Source of the DNA: Blautia faecis
Lineage (GTDB): Bacteria > Bacillota > Clostridia > Lachnospirales > Lachnospiraceae
DNA: 64,000 bases
Direction of reading: 5' to 3'
NCBI RefSeq assembly: GCF_020554845.1
Contig: NZ_JAJCIA010000009.1
Location: 48,586-112,585, forward strand
The first letter of the stretch is position 1, and each line of letters starts with the position of its first letter. A model generated the notes under the pieces. That model had not been told where the DNA came from. It made no database searches and was given only the letters and a program-made list of their open reading frames with translations. Position numbers and translations under genes: made by a program. Shown here piece by piece: positions 9,269-19,177 of the stretch.

Positions 9269-9931
9269 TTAATTAGCAACTTTTACCATACTGTGTCTTA
9301 CAACGAAATCCTTGTAAGTATATCCCTTCTGGAATTCCTCTACGACGATGTTCTCGCCAACGGATTCGTCCTCCACATGCATCACTGCATTATGCAGATT
9401 CGGATCAAATTCCTTACCTACAGCTTCGATTGGCTTCACACCCATCTCATCAAAAGCTGTCATCATCTGCCTGTAGATCATCTTCATGCCTTCTGCAAAT
9501 GAATCATCCTCCGGTGCCTGTGCAAGACCTCTTTCGAAGTTATCCACGATCGGAAGCATTTTTTCAACGATGTCCCTGGCGCCGATGATGTACATGCTGG
9601 ATTTCTCCTTCTCCGTTCTTTTACGGTAGTTATCGAATTCAGCCATGCTGCGCTTCAGTCTGTCTGTAAGCTCCTCGACCTGCTGTTCAAATTTATCTTT
9701 CTCTTTTTTCTTCTTACCGAAGAAAGAAGTTTTTGTCTTGGTTTCCGGTTCCTTCTGAGATTCGTTTTCCTGATCTGACTGCTCAGTTTCTTCTGTCTGT
9801 GCAGGTTCCTCGGAAGTCTCCTCTTCTGCTGTCTGGGCTGTATCTGCTGCCTCTTCTTCGCTTCCGTCTGTTACCGGAATGTCAACTGCTTCTTCCTGTA
9901 CTTCGGCTTCTTTATTCATTTCTTCTGACAC
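9269..9931 (-). CDS. grpE: Nucleotide exchange factor GrpE
   Basis: A 220-residue partner of DnaK that releases ADP. About 85 N-terminal residues are strongly acidic and repetitive in glutamate, followed by a long dimerisation coiled coil (EQQVEELTDRLKRSMAEFDN) and the C-terminal beta domain ending KGYTYKDFVVRHSMVKVAN, typical of GrpE. The start is a GTG spaced 8 bases behind AAAGGCGG; an ATG four codons later is the alternative. Only 16 bases separate it from hrcA. Confidence 0.95.
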   Translation of the reverse strand: MSEEMNKEAEVQEEAVDIPVTDGSEEEAADTAQTAEEETSEEPAQTEETEQSDQENESQKEPETKTKTSFFGKKKKEKDKFEQQVEELTDRLKRSMAEFDNYRKRTEKEKSSMYIIGARDIVEKMLPIVDNFERGLAQAPEDDSFAEGMKMIYRQMMTAFDEMGVKPIEAVGKEFDPNLHNAVMHVEDESVGENIVVEEFQKGYTYKDFVVRHSMVKVAN

Positions 9932-9947
9932 GCTTTCAACCGCCTTT

Positions 9948-10988
9948 CTAGGTTTTCTTATTTACCATTTCGTCAAGCTGGACTTTTAATTTCTTTAAGC
10001 TGTCCACTACATTCTCGTAATCCATTCGCTTGGGACCGATGATTCCAATAGTTCCACGCATTCCATCTCCCAGCTCATAAGTAGCTGTGACCACACTGCA
10101 GTCTTTCATGGTACGTACCGGAACTTCATCCCCGATGTATATCTGAACTCCTGTGTTCTCCGAGTCTCCCATTTCCTCACGGACCATATCCGCAAGTTCC
10201 TGCTTATCCTCGAAAGTAGAAATCAGCTCACTGGCTCTGGATGTATCTGCAAGCTCTGGATACTTAAATATGTTGGTCGCTCCCGACGTATATACTTTCA
10301 TATCTTCTTCGTCCACGTGAATTGTAGCTGCAACTGCGTCCAGCACATCTGCAACCACACCGCTGTGGCTACCCGCCTGTTCTTTTAATCTGGCAATCAT
10401 GCCCAGATTAATATCCTGGATGGGTACGCCGTTCAGGTTCGTGTTAAGAAGAAGATTCAACTTCAGGATCGTCTGGTCATCCATCTCCTCATCAATATTA
10501 ATGATCTGGTTCCGAATGACATTACCCTCACATACAACTACGGCAATCAGCTGCCGCTCATTGACTCGTGAAAGCTGAATGAACTTCAGGGTGCTTCCCT
10601 TATACTGGGGAACCGCAACCATAGCCGCATAATTGGTATCCGTGGCAAGAACCTTCGCCACCTGCCTGAGCACCTTATCCATCTTATCTGATTTCTCAAT
10701 CATCAGATCACGGATTTCTGCGATCTCGGCTTCCTTCTCCCTGGTAAGCTCATCTACATAAAGGCGATAGCCTTTATCTGATGGAATTCTTCCGGCTGAG
10801 GTGTGGGGCTGTACGATGTAGCCCATATCCGTCAGGTCGGACATCTCATTTCGGATAGTAGCAGAGCTGACATTCAGATCCGGATACTTGGAAATAGTTC
10901 TGGAGCCTACAGGCTCACCTGTTTCCATATAAGTTTTGATGATTGCTTTCAGTATTTTCCGTTTGCGCTCATCTAATACTTCATCCAT
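9948..10988 (-). CDS. hrcA: Heat-inducible transcription repressor HrcA
   Basis: A 346-residue repressor that binds CIRCE operators and is kept active by GroEL. The N-terminal winged helix begins MDEVLDERKRKILKAI and contains the recognition segment NVSSATIRNEMSDLTDMGY; the typical HrcA signature SAGRIPSDKGYR follows. The start at 10986-10988 follows AGGAAGGAG and matches the family start. First gene of the operon and its own regulator, through the CIRCE site 80 bases upstream. Confidence 0.97.
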   Translation of the reverse strand: MDEVLDERKRKILKAIIKTYMETGEPVGSRTISKYPDLNVSSATIRNEMSDLTDMGYIVQPHTSAGRIPSDKGYRLYVDELTREKEAEIAEIRDLMIEKSDKMDKVLRQVAKVLATDTNYAAMVAVPQYKGSTLKFIQLSRVNERQLIAVVVCEGNVIRNQIINIDEEMDDQTILKLNLLLNTNLNGVPIQDINLGMIARLKEQAGSHSGVVADVLDAVAATIHVDEEDMKVYTSGATNIFKYPELADTSRASELISTFEDKQELADMVREEMGDSENTGVQIYIGDEVPVRTMKDCSVVTATYELGDGMRGTIGIIGPKRMDYENVVDSLKKLKVQLDEMVNKKT

Positions 10989-11065
10989 GAAATATCTGCT
11001 CCTTCCTGAAAAGCAGACGGTCAAACCTGATTCTGATTTCCGTCTGGCTTCTTCGAATTCCTTTT

Positions 11066-11094
11066 GTTAGCACTCATTATTTAGGAGTGCTAAC
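11066..11094 (-). promoter_or_regulatory. CIRCE operator (HrcA binding site)
   Basis: TTAGCACTC (11067-11075), nine spacer bases and GAGTGCTAA (11085-11093) match the CIRCE consensus without a mismatch, with one further pair outside each arm. It lies just downstream of the promoter, at or near the transcription start, where HrcA blocks RNA polymerase. Confidence 0.97.
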
Positions 11095-11106
11095 ATCTAT
11101 GTTCTT

Positions 11107-11135
11107 AAGATACACCTCAGTATTCCTTTTGTCAA
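11107..11135 (-). promoter_or_regulatory. Promoter of the hrcA heat-shock operon
   Basis: On the minus strand a consensus -35 box TTGACA (11130-11135) is followed after 17 bp by TATCTT (11107-11112). The CIRCE element begins 13 bases downstream of the -10 box. Confidence 0.85.
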
Positions 11136-11287
11136 TATTTTTTACAAATTTTTTTCATCTTTTTTGATAGTTTTTACCCTATACTTTACCATTCTGGCTA
11201 AATTCTCCTTACTGCAATACTTTTTTTGGGCAGCAAGGATACTATCAGGTATCTGCCAACGCAGTCTTATGTTTGCTGCCGCATAAA

Positions 11288-11325
11288 TGAAAAAGATGCC
11301 TTGAGAAAATTTTCCCTGGCATCTT
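11288..11325 (-). terminator. Terminator downstream of the LOG-family gene
   Basis: AAGATGCC and GGCATCTT form an 8-bp stem around a loop containing GAAAATTTTC, and five T follow on the minus strand. It lies about 110 bases beyond the stop codon of the LOG-family gene. Confidence 0.65.
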
Positions 11326-11432
11326 CTTTCCTATATAGGAATACCGCCCATAGGCGACATGTCCGTTTTGTAACTGTTCAGCACCTTCACAGTTATATGT
11401 TTCGCAAAACAGCCCCTGCTGAATAGCAGCCT

Positions 11433-11975
11433 CTATTTTTTATAATTTTCCAGATAGTCAAGAACTGCTGTCGGCTCATCCAGAAAGACTACCAGATCCA
11501 GCACGGAAAAATCCATGAATTTCTCTTCTGCTGTGTACTCCAGCAATGCTTTCATCTTGTCATAATATCCGTCAATGTTATACAGCACAATTGGGCGGTC
11601 AATACGTTTCAGGCTTTTCAAGGTAAAAATCTCAAAAAATTCCTCGTAGGTACCAATTCCGCCAGGTGCTACGATCGTAGCATCTGATTTTTCTTCCAGA
11701 AGTTTTTTGCGCTCTCTCATATTCTCTGTGAAAATAAATTCCGTGCATTTCTCATACAGAACTCCAGGCTGGTCAAAAAATCGGGGAGCAATTCCAAGTA
11801 TGTAACCATTTTCTGCTGCCACGCCTCTGGCTGCTGCTCCCATCATTCCGGTAGCTCCGCCGCCAAACACCAGACCGTGACCTCTTTTTCCCATTGCTCT
11901 TCCAAGCTCTTCTGTTTTTTCATAATAAATGTTTTTAAGCAGTGCACTTGAAGCGCCATATACACATATGTTCAA
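11433..11975 (-). CDS. LOG-family protein (putative nucleoside monophosphate phosphoribohydrolase)
   Basis: A roughly 180-residue Rossmann-fold protein of the LOG/TIGR00730 family. It has the two family motifs, GLVFGGGATGMMGA near the N-terminus and APGGIGTYEEFFE in the second half. Family members cleave adenosine monophosphate-type nucleotides to base and ribose phosphate; the plant homologues activate cytokinins, and the bacterial substrate is often unknown. The start is a TTG at 11973-11975, chosen because AAGGGGG sits 8 bases upstream and homologues begin NICVYGASS; a GTG at 12006-12008 is the alternative (191 residues). Confidence 0.88.
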   Translation of the reverse strand: MNICVYGASSALLKNIYYEKTEELGRAMGKRGHGLVFGGGATGMMGAAARGVAAENGYILGIAPRFFDQPGVLYEKCTEFIFTENMRERKKLLEEKSDATIVAPGGIGTYEEFFEIFTLKSLKRIDRPIVLYNIDGYYDKMKALLEYTAEEKFMDFSVLDLVVFLDEPTAVLDYLENYKK

Positions 11976-12067
11976 TCTGTTATCCCCCTTATTTTTTCTT
12001 CTAAACACAGGTGCAGCCTACCTGCGGCAGCACCATATACGAAAGTCAGCTGGCATATCTTTTCCAG

Positions 12068-12637
12068 TCAGCTTCCGGCAGCCGCGCAAAACACCATATT
12101 TGCCACACCGCACAAAACCATCACCAGAATAGGATTCATTTTAAATTTTCTTAAAAGCACCAGTGCGGCAGTAAAGAACACCACCATTCGAATGCATATG
12201 TTTTCCCGAAACAGTTCCACTGCACCATTTATAAAAAAAGATGATACTAAAATGGTAACTCCTGCCTTGGCGATCATGGCCACAACCGCCGGGCGAAGGG
12301 ATGTAAGAGTTCCCTGGAGAAGGGACATTTTCCGGTATTTCGTGTAAATATATGCCAGCAGGGTTACAATTATACAGGAGGGTAAAATACAGCCAAGAGT
12401 AGCCACCACTGCGCCACCAGGACCAGCAATCCTGGTTCCTACAAAGGTTGCGGAGTTTACTGCAATAGGACCAGGAGTCATCTCTGCAATGGTCACAAGA
12501 TTCGAAAAAGTTTCCATGGAAATCCAGCCATGCATAGTCACTACCTGTTCCTGTATAAGAGGCATTGCTGCATATCCACCTCCAAAGCTTAATGCACCAA
12601 TCTGAAGGAAGCTGAAAAAGAGCTGAAGATAAATCAT
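12068..12637 (-). CDS. Chromate transporter family protein, second half of a split pair
   Basis: A 189-residue membrane protein of the CHR family in its short form. It carries the conserved FGGGYAAMPLIQE segment near the N-terminus and a PGPIAVNSATFVG motif, followed by five or so membrane segments. The start overlaps the stop codon of the upstream chromate-type gene as ATGA, with AAGGAGGG in front. Short CHR proteins work as pairs of opposite membrane orientation. The substrate could be chromate or another oxyanion; this is not shown by sequence. Confidence 0.88.
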   Translation of the reverse strand: MIYLQLFFSFLQIGALSFGGGYAAMPLIQEQVVTMHGWISMETFSNLVTIAEMTPGPIAVNSATFVGTRIAGPGGAVVATLGCILPSCIIVTLLAYIYTKYRKMSLLQGTLTSLRPAVVAMIAKAGVTILVSSFFINGAVELFRENICIRMVVFFTAALVLLRKFKMNPILVMVLCGVANMVFCAAAGS

Positions 12638-13209
12638 TTTTTGCTGCCCTCCTTCACAAGTGTACGCGCAAATCCAAATACAGCCACAATAAGTATTATA
12701 TAAATAATGTTTACCTTCAGAAAATAGCTTACACAAAAACTGATGACCATAATAACCACATTTACCCAGTCATTTGATTTCGCCACGTTTTTCCCCATGT
12801 CGTATACCACAGAAATGATCACAGCACCTACGCCGGCAGTCATGCCTTTCAAAAGAGCTGCTATATAATAATTAGAGCAGAATGCATCATAAAACAAGGA
12901 AATCAGGGACAGGATCACCATTGGCGGAATAATAGCCCCCAGAACCGACAGCAGCATTCCCGGTATTCCCCCAAGCTTGTATCCCACCACAATTGCTCCG
13001 TTTACTGCAATTGCTCCTGGAGATGACTGTGCGATTGCCACCAGATCCAGCATTTCTTCCTCATCGATCCAGTGATATTGATCCACAAATTTCTCTTTCA
13101 ATAAAGTAACGATTACATATCCGCCGCCAAAAGTAAACGTACTAAGATATAACGAGGCAAAAAAAAGCTTCCTCAGCACATATCTTTTATTCTTTTGTTT
13201 TTCTTCCAT
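12634..13209 (-). CDS. Chromate transporter family protein, first half of a split pair
   Basis: A 191-residue short-form CHR protein. FTFGGGYVIVTLLKEKF and SSPGAIAVNGAIVVGYKLGG are the same two motifs as in its neighbour, showing the two genes came from a duplication of one half-transporter. About five membrane segments follow. The start at 13207-13209 follows GGAG at about 8 bases. It is the promoter-proximal gene of the pair. Confidence 0.88.
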   Translation of the reverse strand: MEEKQKNKRYVLRKLFFASLYLSTFTFGGGYVIVTLLKEKFVDQYHWIDEEEMLDLVAIAQSSPGAIAVNGAIVVGYKLGGIPGMLLSVLGAIIPPMVILSLISLFYDAFCSNYYIAALLKGMTAGVGAVIISVVYDMGKNVAKSNDWVNVVIMVISFCVSYFLKVNIIYIILIVAVFGFARTLVKEGSKK

Positions 13210-13364
13210 TTCCGGCACTCCTAATAATTCTGCATGATTTCTGCGCATCGCGAAGCGTGTTACTGGTCAGGTCGTGAACAATCACGCTTTTCTTTTTTAA
13301 GATAACGCACTATAGGTATGTCTGTCAATTAAAGTTTTGGAATGCTTCTGACATTTCAGAGGGC

Positions 13365-13379
13365 AGAACAAATATTCGA
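13365..13379 (+). promoter_or_regulatory. Possible LexA box upstream of uvrB
   Basis: AGAAC-AAAT-ATTCG matches the Firmicute SOS box CGAAC-N4-GTTCG at 8 of 10 defined bases. It lies immediately upstream of the -35 region of uvrB, a regular SOS gene. The two mismatches leave the call uncertain. Confidence 0.45.
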
Positions 13380-13385
13380 TTCTGC

Positions 13386-13414
13386 TGTACTTTTATAAAA
13401 AAGGATGCTATACT
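13386..13414 (+). promoter_or_regulatory. Promoter of uvrB
   Basis: The -10 box TATACT (13409-13414) has an extended TGC just upstream (13406-13408). A weak -35 box TGTACT (13386-13391) lies at 17 bp. The uvrB start codon follows 45 bases later. Confidence 0.6.
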
Positions 13415-13459
13415 GAAAACAGTTAAAGCGTGTTTGATTTTATAAAAGAAAGGACTCAT

Positions 13460-15448
13460 ATGGATCATTTTGAATTACATTCCGAGTATAAACCAACCGG
13501 CGATCAGCCACAGGCTATTGAGAAACTGGTAAAGGGATTTAAAGAGGGAAATCAGTTTGAGACGCTGCTTGGTGTCACCGGCTCTGGTAAAACTTTTACT
13601 ATGGCAAACGTTATTCAGGCGCTGAATAAGCCTACTCTGATCCTGGCCCATAATAAAACTCTGGCAGCACAGTTATACGGTGAGTTTAAGGAATTCTTCC
13701 CGGAGAATGCGGTGGAGTATTTTGTTTCCTATTACGATTATTACCAGCCAGAAGCATATGTGCCTTCTTCTGACACTTATATTGCCAAGGACTCTGCGAT
13801 CAATGATGAAATTGACAAGCTCCGTCTTTCTGCCACTGCCGCCATGTCAGAGCGAAAAGATGTTATTATCATCTCTTCTGTGTCCTGTATCTATGGATTG
13901 GGTTCTCCTCAGGAATTTCAGGACATGATGATTTCCCTGCGTCCTGGCATGACTAAGGATCGTGATGAGGTTATCCGGGAGCTGATCGACATTCAGTACA
14001 CCCGAAATGAAATGGACTTCCACCGAAGTACCTTCCGCGTCCGTGGCGACACTCTGGAGATTTTTCCGGCTAACAGCTCAGATACCGCTGTCAGAGTGGA
14101 GTTTTTCGGAGATGAGATTGACCGTATCTCTGAGATTGATGTGCTCACCGGAGAAATCAAATGTCAGCTTGCGCACATCGGTATTTTCCCTGCTTCCCAT
14201 TATGTAGTACCAGCGGAGCAGATTCAGAAAGCAGCCATTGCCATTGAAGAGGAATTAAAAGAACGGGTAGACTACTTTAAAAGCGAAGACAAGCTTCTGG
14301 AAGCCCAGCGTATCTCCGAGCGTACCAACTTTGATATTGAAATGATGAAAGAAACCGGCTTCTGCTCCGGTATTGAGAACTATTCCCGTCATCTTTCCGG
14401 ACTGGAGCCAGGGCAGCCACCTTATACTCTGCTGGATTATTTCGGGGATGATTTTCTTCTTATTATTGATGAGTCGCACAAGACAGTCCCACAGGTTGGC
14501 GCTATGTATGCTGGCGACCAGAACCGTAAACAGACATTGGTAGACTATGGTTTCCGTCTGCCCTCTGCTAAGGATAACCGCCCTCTGAGCTTTGAAGAAT
14601 TTGAGAATAAACTGGACCAGGTTTTGTTTGTATCTGCTACCCCGGGAGATTATGAATACGACCATGAGCTTCTCCGCGCCGAGCAGATCATCCGTCCTAC
14701 CGGTCTTCTGGATCCGAAAGTGGAGGTGCGCCCTGTAGAGGGACAGATAGACGACCTGATTTCTGAAATAACGAAAGAAACCTCCAGAAAAAACAAAGTG
14801 CTGATCACAACTCTCACCAAACGAATGGCCGAGGATCTTACCCAGTATATGAAAGATGTGGGAATCCGTGTCCGTTATCTTCATTCGGATATTGATACCC
14901 TGGAGCGTGCAGAAATCATCCGCGACATGCGTCTGGATGTATTTGATGTGCTTGTAGGCATTAACCTTCTGCGAGAAGGACTTGATATTCCTGAGATCAC
15001 TCTGGTTGCTATTCTGGATGCAGACAAGGAGGGCTTCCTTCGTTCTGAGACTTCCCTGATCCAGACCATTGGCCGTGCTGCCCGAAACAGCGAAGGACAC
15101 GTTATCATGTATGCAGACGTGATGACGGATTCCATGAGAAATGCCATTGAGGAAACCAACCGTCGCAGGGAACTCCAGGAAGCCTATAATAAGGAACATG
15201 GAATTACTCCTACTACTATTAAGAAGGCAGTCCGTGATCTGATTGCAGTTTCCAAGGCAGTTGCTGAAACTGAAGTGAAGCTGAAGAAGGATCCGGAATC
15301 CATGAGCAAAAAAGAGCTGAAGAACCTAATCTCCCAGTTGGAAAAACAGATGCGCCAGGCTGCTGCAGACTTGAACTTCGAACAGGCAGCAGAGCTGCGT
15401 GACAAAATGATCGAATTGAAGAAAAATCTTGCAGATGCGGAAAAGTAA
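13460..15448 (+). CDS. uvrB: Excinuclease ABC subunit B (UvrB)
   Basis: A 662-residue DNA repair helicase-like protein that verifies damage handed over by UvrA and recruits UvrC. Walker A is GVTGSGKT, the beta-hairpin tip region is [13 protein letters not shown], helicase motif II is IIDESH, and the C-terminal UVR domain ([24 protein letters not shown] when read through, shown here only by its ends) binds UvrC. The ATG at 13460 follows AAAGGA and matches the family start. The gene stands alone; no uvrA is in the window. Confidence 0.97.
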   Translation: MDHFELHSEYKPTGDQPQAIEKLVKGFKEGNQFETLLGVTGSGKTFTMANVIQALNKPTLILAHNKTLAAQLYGEFKEFFPENAVEYFVSYYDYYQPEAYVPSSDTYIAKDSAINDEIDKLRLSATAAMSERKDVIIISSVSCIYGLGSPQEFQDMMISLRPGMTKDRDEVIRELIDIQYTRNEMDFHRSTFRVRGDTLEIFPANSSDTAVRVEFFGDEIDRISEIDVLTGEIKCQLAHIGIFPASHYVVPAEQIQKAAIAIEEELKERVDYFKSEDKLLEAQRISERTNFDIEMMKETGFCSGIENYSRHLSGLEPGQPPYTLLDYFGDDFLLIIDESHKTVPQVGAMYAGDQNRKQTLVDYGFRLPSAKDNRPLSFEEFENKLDQVLFVSATPGDYEYDHELLRAEQIIRPTGLLDPKVEVRPVEGQIDDLISEITKETSRKNKVLITTLTKRMAEDLTQYMKDVGIRVRYLHSDIDTLERAEIIRDMRLDVFDVLVGINLLREGLDIPEITLVAILDADKEGFLRSETSLIQTIGRAARNSEGHVIMYADVMTDSMRNAIEETNRRRELQEAYNKEHGITPTTIKKAVRDLIAVSKAVAETEVKLKKDPESMSKKELKNLISQLEKQMRQAAADLNFEQAAELRDKMIELKKNLADAEK

Positions 15449-15620
15449 TCTTTCGATTTCCCCATGCATTTTGCCAGTCAGATTTGGCACAATTTATCAG
15501 CTTCAAGAGAGCGCTTCACGATCTGATTAAAGCGTGTTTGAAGAGTGAAAAGCCTAATTTTCAGGCTCATCACCCTTGCATATCATAGAAGAATCTTATT
15601 TACAGACTTTTTCCCACAGT

Positions 15621-15690
15621 CTTTGTTTGAAAAGGATTTCTGTAAGATGTACGTCACAATTTACAGGATTCTCTGCCTGCAGCGGATCGC
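15621..15690. repeat. Diverged partial copy of the 166-bp dispersed repeat
   Basis: The segment TTTGTTTGAAAAGG, then TTTCTGTAAGATGT and ACGTCACAATTT, follows the left part of the element at 3044-3209 with scattered changes and then diverges. A further AAGCGTGTTTGAAGAG fragment lies at about 15531. The gap between uvrB and the GH43 gene (15449-15767) holds nothing else I can recognise. Confidence 0.5.
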
Positions 15691-15767
15691 CTCCGGCCAC
15701 ATTTATATTTGCGCCGCAGTGCGATCCCGCCCGGCAGGGGGTTCCGTTAACCTTGATTATTCAGCAA

Positions 15768-17357
15768 TTAATTTTTATTTATCTTCACTGAAAAATTTCT
15801 AAAATGCCCTTCCGCATTTTCTGAGAACATTCCGATATAAGTTCCGGTAAAACTCATGTACATAGTTCCTTCTGTAGCCAGCCCTGCAGTAGAACCGCTG
15901 CCCAGCTTCTCATAGTATTTTCCATCTTCGCTGTACCAGAAATCATATTCCAGAGGATTACCGATAATACGAAAATGAATATTTTCCCCAGAGGATACTA
16001 CCTTCTCAGCTGTTCTTGCAAACATATCATGAATATGCCTGGAAAGACAAACCTTGTACTGTCCGTCCTCTCTGGTTAAGTAAATTTCATAATGATAAAA
16101 TTGATTGTAGAATGTACCCAGTCCCACTCTTTTATTTAGACCTTTGACGTTGCTGTCTTGGGAAACCGGACAGGCATCTGAAAAATTTTCTTTCAGACTC
16201 ACCACAACATCTGCCTCAACATCAAATTCCTTCTGCCTGATTCCGACCCATGTCGGAGTATCCGTGTCATTTAAAGTTACGCTTGTTCCTTTCAAAATAA
16301 GCCGTCTGGCAGCGGTATCACGCACATAATTTTCCATATGTGGAGTTCGAACCCAGTTATAATGCAGGCTGAATTTCTCTTCCGAAAAATCATCTGTAAA
16401 ATCCCGGCATATCGGCTGCACCTGGTCGCCTGGAAGTGGTCCCTTCATTTCCAAAGCGATTCTGCCATCGTTTCCAACAACCGGCCAACCCTCTTTATCC
16501 CAGATTACAGGGCTTAAAAAGGTCTCTCTTCCAAGATGATGAAGTTTCAGACCTCGCTGCGGAGTGCAAGAAGGCCGGATTCCCAGACAAACCAGCCACC
16601 AGTTTCCATTCTGATCTACTTCCAGATCAGCATGTCCAGTGCAGGAAATAGAGCCATCCGGATTATCCCGGTGACTGAGAATCGGATTATGGGGACACGC
16701 CTCATACGGTCCAAATGGAGAATCTGCTCTTTGCATGGTAACCATATGTCCATATTCTGTGCCACCCTCTGCAAGAAGCAAATAATATTTTCCATTCAGC
16801 TTGTAAATATGAGGTCCCTCCGGACAGATTCCGCCGCATCCATGACTGATACATACACTTTCGGACAGCTTTTCTCCTGTGTATGGATTGATTTTACACA
16901 TAAAAATTCCATCCCTGTCATCTTTATCTCTGGAAGTAGAGGCGAAGTAAACATCTTCACCATCAAACAGCAAAGTAGGATCAATCCCTCCCTGATCAAT
17001 CCATACCGGCTTTGACCATTTCCCATAAATATCGCTGGTATGTACAATCAAATGTCCCTTATGTGACACATTGGTAGTGGTCATAAAAAACTCACCGTTA
17101 TGGTAACAGAGCATCGGCGCATAAATTCCGCCTGACGGCCGAACACCGTCCAGATAAAGCTGCTCTTTATCTCTCAGACAGTAATTGATCAGTTCCCAGT
17201 TCACAAGATTCTTACTGTGGTAAACCGGCACTCCGGGATAGAATTCAAAAGTTGAATTTACAAGATAAAAATCATCCCCGACTCTGCAAATCGACGGATC
17301 TGGATTGTAACCAGAAATAATGGGATTTTTGTATTTTTGTATTCTGATATCTGGCAT
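15768..17357 (-). CDS. Glycoside hydrolase family 43 (beta-xylosidase / arabinofuranosidase-like)
   Basis: A 529-residue cytoplasmic enzyme without signal peptide. The five-bladed propeller starts NPIISGYNPDPSICRVGDDF with the catalytic base aspartate in NPDPS; the pKa-tuning aspartate is in GGIDPTLLFD and the acid glutamate in CPEGPHIYKLNGKYYLL. A C-terminal beta-sandwich of about 200 residues follows, as in XynB-type GH43 beta-xylosidases that cut xylo- or arabino-oligosaccharides. It has no transporter or regulator beside it. The ATG at 17355-17357 follows CAGGAGG. Confidence 0.9.
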   Translation of the reverse strand: MPDIRIQKYKNPIISGYNPDPSICRVGDDFYLVNSTFEFYPGVPVYHSKNLVNWELINYCLRDKEQLYLDGVRPSGGIYAPMLCYHNGEFFMTTTNVSHKGHLIVHTSDIYGKWSKPVWIDQGGIDPTLLFDGEDVYFASTSRDKDDRDGIFMCKINPYTGEKLSESVCISHGCGGICPEGPHIYKLNGKYYLLLAEGGTEYGHMVTMQRADSPFGPYEACPHNPILSHRDNPDGSISCTGHADLEVDQNGNWWLVCLGIRPSCTPQRGLKLHHLGRETFLSPVIWDKEGWPVVGNDGRIALEMKGPLPGDQVQPICRDFTDDFSEEKFSLHYNWVRTPHMENYVRDTAARRLILKGTSVTLNDTDTPTWVGIRQKEFDVEADVVVSLKENFSDACPVSQDSNVKGLNKRVGLGTFYNQFYHYEIYLTREDGQYKVCLSRHIHDMFARTAEKVVSSGENIHFRIIGNPLEYDFWYSEDGKYYEKLGSGSTAGLATEGTMYMSFTGTYIGMFSENAEGHFRNFSVKINKN

Positions 17358-17462
17358 ATTTTTCCTCCTGACCTGCAAACCGACAAATGCGGTTCTCTTC
17401 ATAAGATATCTATAGATTACTATGATTCAGAAGGAATAACAACCCTAAAAACTTTTGCTGTA

Positions 17463-17795
17463 TTACAGGAAAAGTTGTATAAACGGCACTGCAAATATGG
17501 GTATATGAGGTTCTTTCAAAAATACCAGGGATACGCCTTGGTTATATAGTTTCTGGTACATTTCGTACCCTTCCTGTGCAGTACGGCTCATACGAGATAC
17601 TGAATCAAAGACCAGCGTATCATCAGTAGAAACTATTTTGAGCAGCTTTTCAAATTCTTTTCGTCCCTGTATTATCGTTCCTGTGTATGTTTCTTTTACA
17701 ATAACTGCGTCTGGATATGCCAGCTTAATATTTCTGATCTGCCGCTCCATTGACTGCTTGGATGTAGAAATCCTGCAATACCCATAGACTTTCAT
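17463..17795 (-). pseudogene. Truncated serine recombinase (resolvase N-terminal domain)
   Basis: The first 90 or so residues form a resolvase catalytic domain: VYGYCRISTSKQSMERQ with the nucleophile serine, then LVFDSVSRMSRTAQEGYE with the conserved arginines, ending at FLKEPHI. After that point the sequence (PIFAVPFIQLFL) no longer fits the family, and the DNA-binding C-terminal part is gone. At 110 residues it is about half the usual length. It marks the left edge of an accessory island. Confidence 0.75.
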
Positions 17796-17882
17796 TTTAT
17801 TATTTCCTTTCTGCTATAAACAAAATTGGAGCAGAACCATTATAGATTCTGCTCCACATACACTTCTGATTATATTTGATTC

Positions 17883-18893
17883 CTACCAGTATTTCTCCAC
17901 GTAATCTCTTGCCTCGTCCTCTGACAGTGAAAATTCTTTCGCAACGTTCTTGATTGTGTCTGATTTGCTGATCTTAAACGTTTTGCAAGTACGAATATTG
18001 GCATGGATTCCCTCCAGTTGTCCTTTCAGAATTCCTTCCTGGAGACCTTCGATTCTTCCTTCCTGTCTGCCGCGCTGAACGCCCTCGTTTACCAATTCCT
18101 CTAATGCACCACACATATAAATCTGCCCTCCTTTTTTCTCTGATTGCAAAGCATGGTTAATCAGTCTCTGGGATTCTGTGATTGCTCCGATCACGACTCC
18201 GAGTTCTGCAGGGATTGCCTTTTCTTTATACACAGTATTGATCTTCTGAAAATCCTTTTCATAAATAGAACGGCTTACATCAAATACGGTATCCACATCT
18301 GCATTATGAAACCGCAGTGATCCGCTTTTCCTTAACTGAAGCAAGTTCATTTTATAGTCGGATACCAAAGGTTTCAGTCTTTCCGGGATTTCCAGCATAT
18401 CTGCCAGACAGAACGGTCCGTCCCATTCTTTTTCCCCATAATATACGCACAGGCTTATCACTGGATGGAGCCTGTCTGTCCTCTTTAAGTTGGAAAGGAA
18501 TTCGTCAGAAGACTCACACCCTTTCTCAGCCTTGTTCCTGGCTGCGATTTCGTTGTATTCCTTCAGATACGAAAGGGAATCCCCGATCATATGCCGTAAA
18601 GGCATTGCATAGTGGATTTTACTCTGGTTCTCCAGCCCCCAGATTACAAAATCCACGCCATAGGCTGTTTTCTTCACCACGTCCAGGACTTTCTGAACCG
18701 TCTCTGCATGGTTGTTAAATTTCACCATGGAGGAAACATCTGTATCTACTTCCATGAGATCAGCAGGGTTCAGTACCTGTTCTCCATCAAATAACGCTGC
18801 ATTAAATAAATCTGCGAAATGATCATTATCCCGCCAAAATGTCTTTAGTATGGTATCCGGTTTTATGTTGTTTTTCTCAGCCGTTTTCGACAC
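17883..18893 (-). CDS. Rpn-family PD-(D/E)xK nuclease (recombination-promoting nuclease / transposase_31-like)
   Basis: A 336-residue protein of the Rpn/YhgA group. It begins with the family pattern TFWRDNDHFADLFNAALFDG, and the nuclease core is seen as GVDFVIWGLENQSKIHYAMPLR, giving the D-x(n)-ExQ active site. The C-terminal third holds an RQEGRIEGLQEGILKGQLEG stretch of short glutamate/glycine repeats typical of these proteins. Rpn proteins promote RecA-independent recombination in E. coli. The start is a GTG that overlaps the AGGAGG motif, so initiation may be weak. Confidence 0.85.
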   Translation of the reverse strand: MSKTAEKNNIKPDTILKTFWRDNDHFADLFNAALFDGEQVLNPADLMEVDTDVSSMVKFNNHAETVQKVLDVVKKTAYGVDFVIWGLENQSKIHYAMPLRHMIGDSLSYLKEYNEIAARNKAEKGCESSDEFLSNLKRTDRLHPVISLCVYYGEKEWDGPFCLADMLEIPERLKPLVSDYKMNLLQLRKSGSLRFHNADVDTVFDVSRSIYEKDFQKINTVYKEKAIPAELGVVIGAITESQRLINHALQSEKKGGQIYMCGALEELVNEGVQRGRQEGRIEGLQEGILKGQLEGIHANIRTCKTFKISKSDTIKNVAKEFSLSEDEARDYVEKYW

Positions 18894-19177
18894 CTCCTAT
18901 ATCCGTTTCTTCTATATTTAATATATCATAATCCATACGGTATTTCCATGAAAAGAAATTACCTAAATCTGAAAATTTTATAAACCTCAGTGCTACATCT
19001 GTATCAAAACTGACGTTATCAAAAAAAGTATCAAAAGTAACCCATTCCACTAGCTTTGCCACGGTATATACCGTTCCAGATCTAACGACAGTTAGATTTG
19101 ATACCGTTTCGTTCTGACAGTACCTGCTGGTGATCCCGGTCATCCCAAAATCACCAGCCAGAAACTAATTCACAACA

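Noticed and set aside
11370..11396. GTAACTG...CAGTTAT as another member of the 27-nt hairpin family
   Set aside because: The arm sequence is GTAACTG rather than GTTRCTG and the outer pair does not match, so it is probably unrelated.
17796..17882. tRNA or attachment site at the island's left edge
   Set aside because: No tRNA-like fold or direct repeat matching the right side near 25.6 kb could be found.
18877..19143. 88-codon minus-strand frame overlapping the start of the Rpn gene
   Set aside because: It has no ribosome site, overlaps the Rpn start, and its composition does not look like a protein; no family came to mind.
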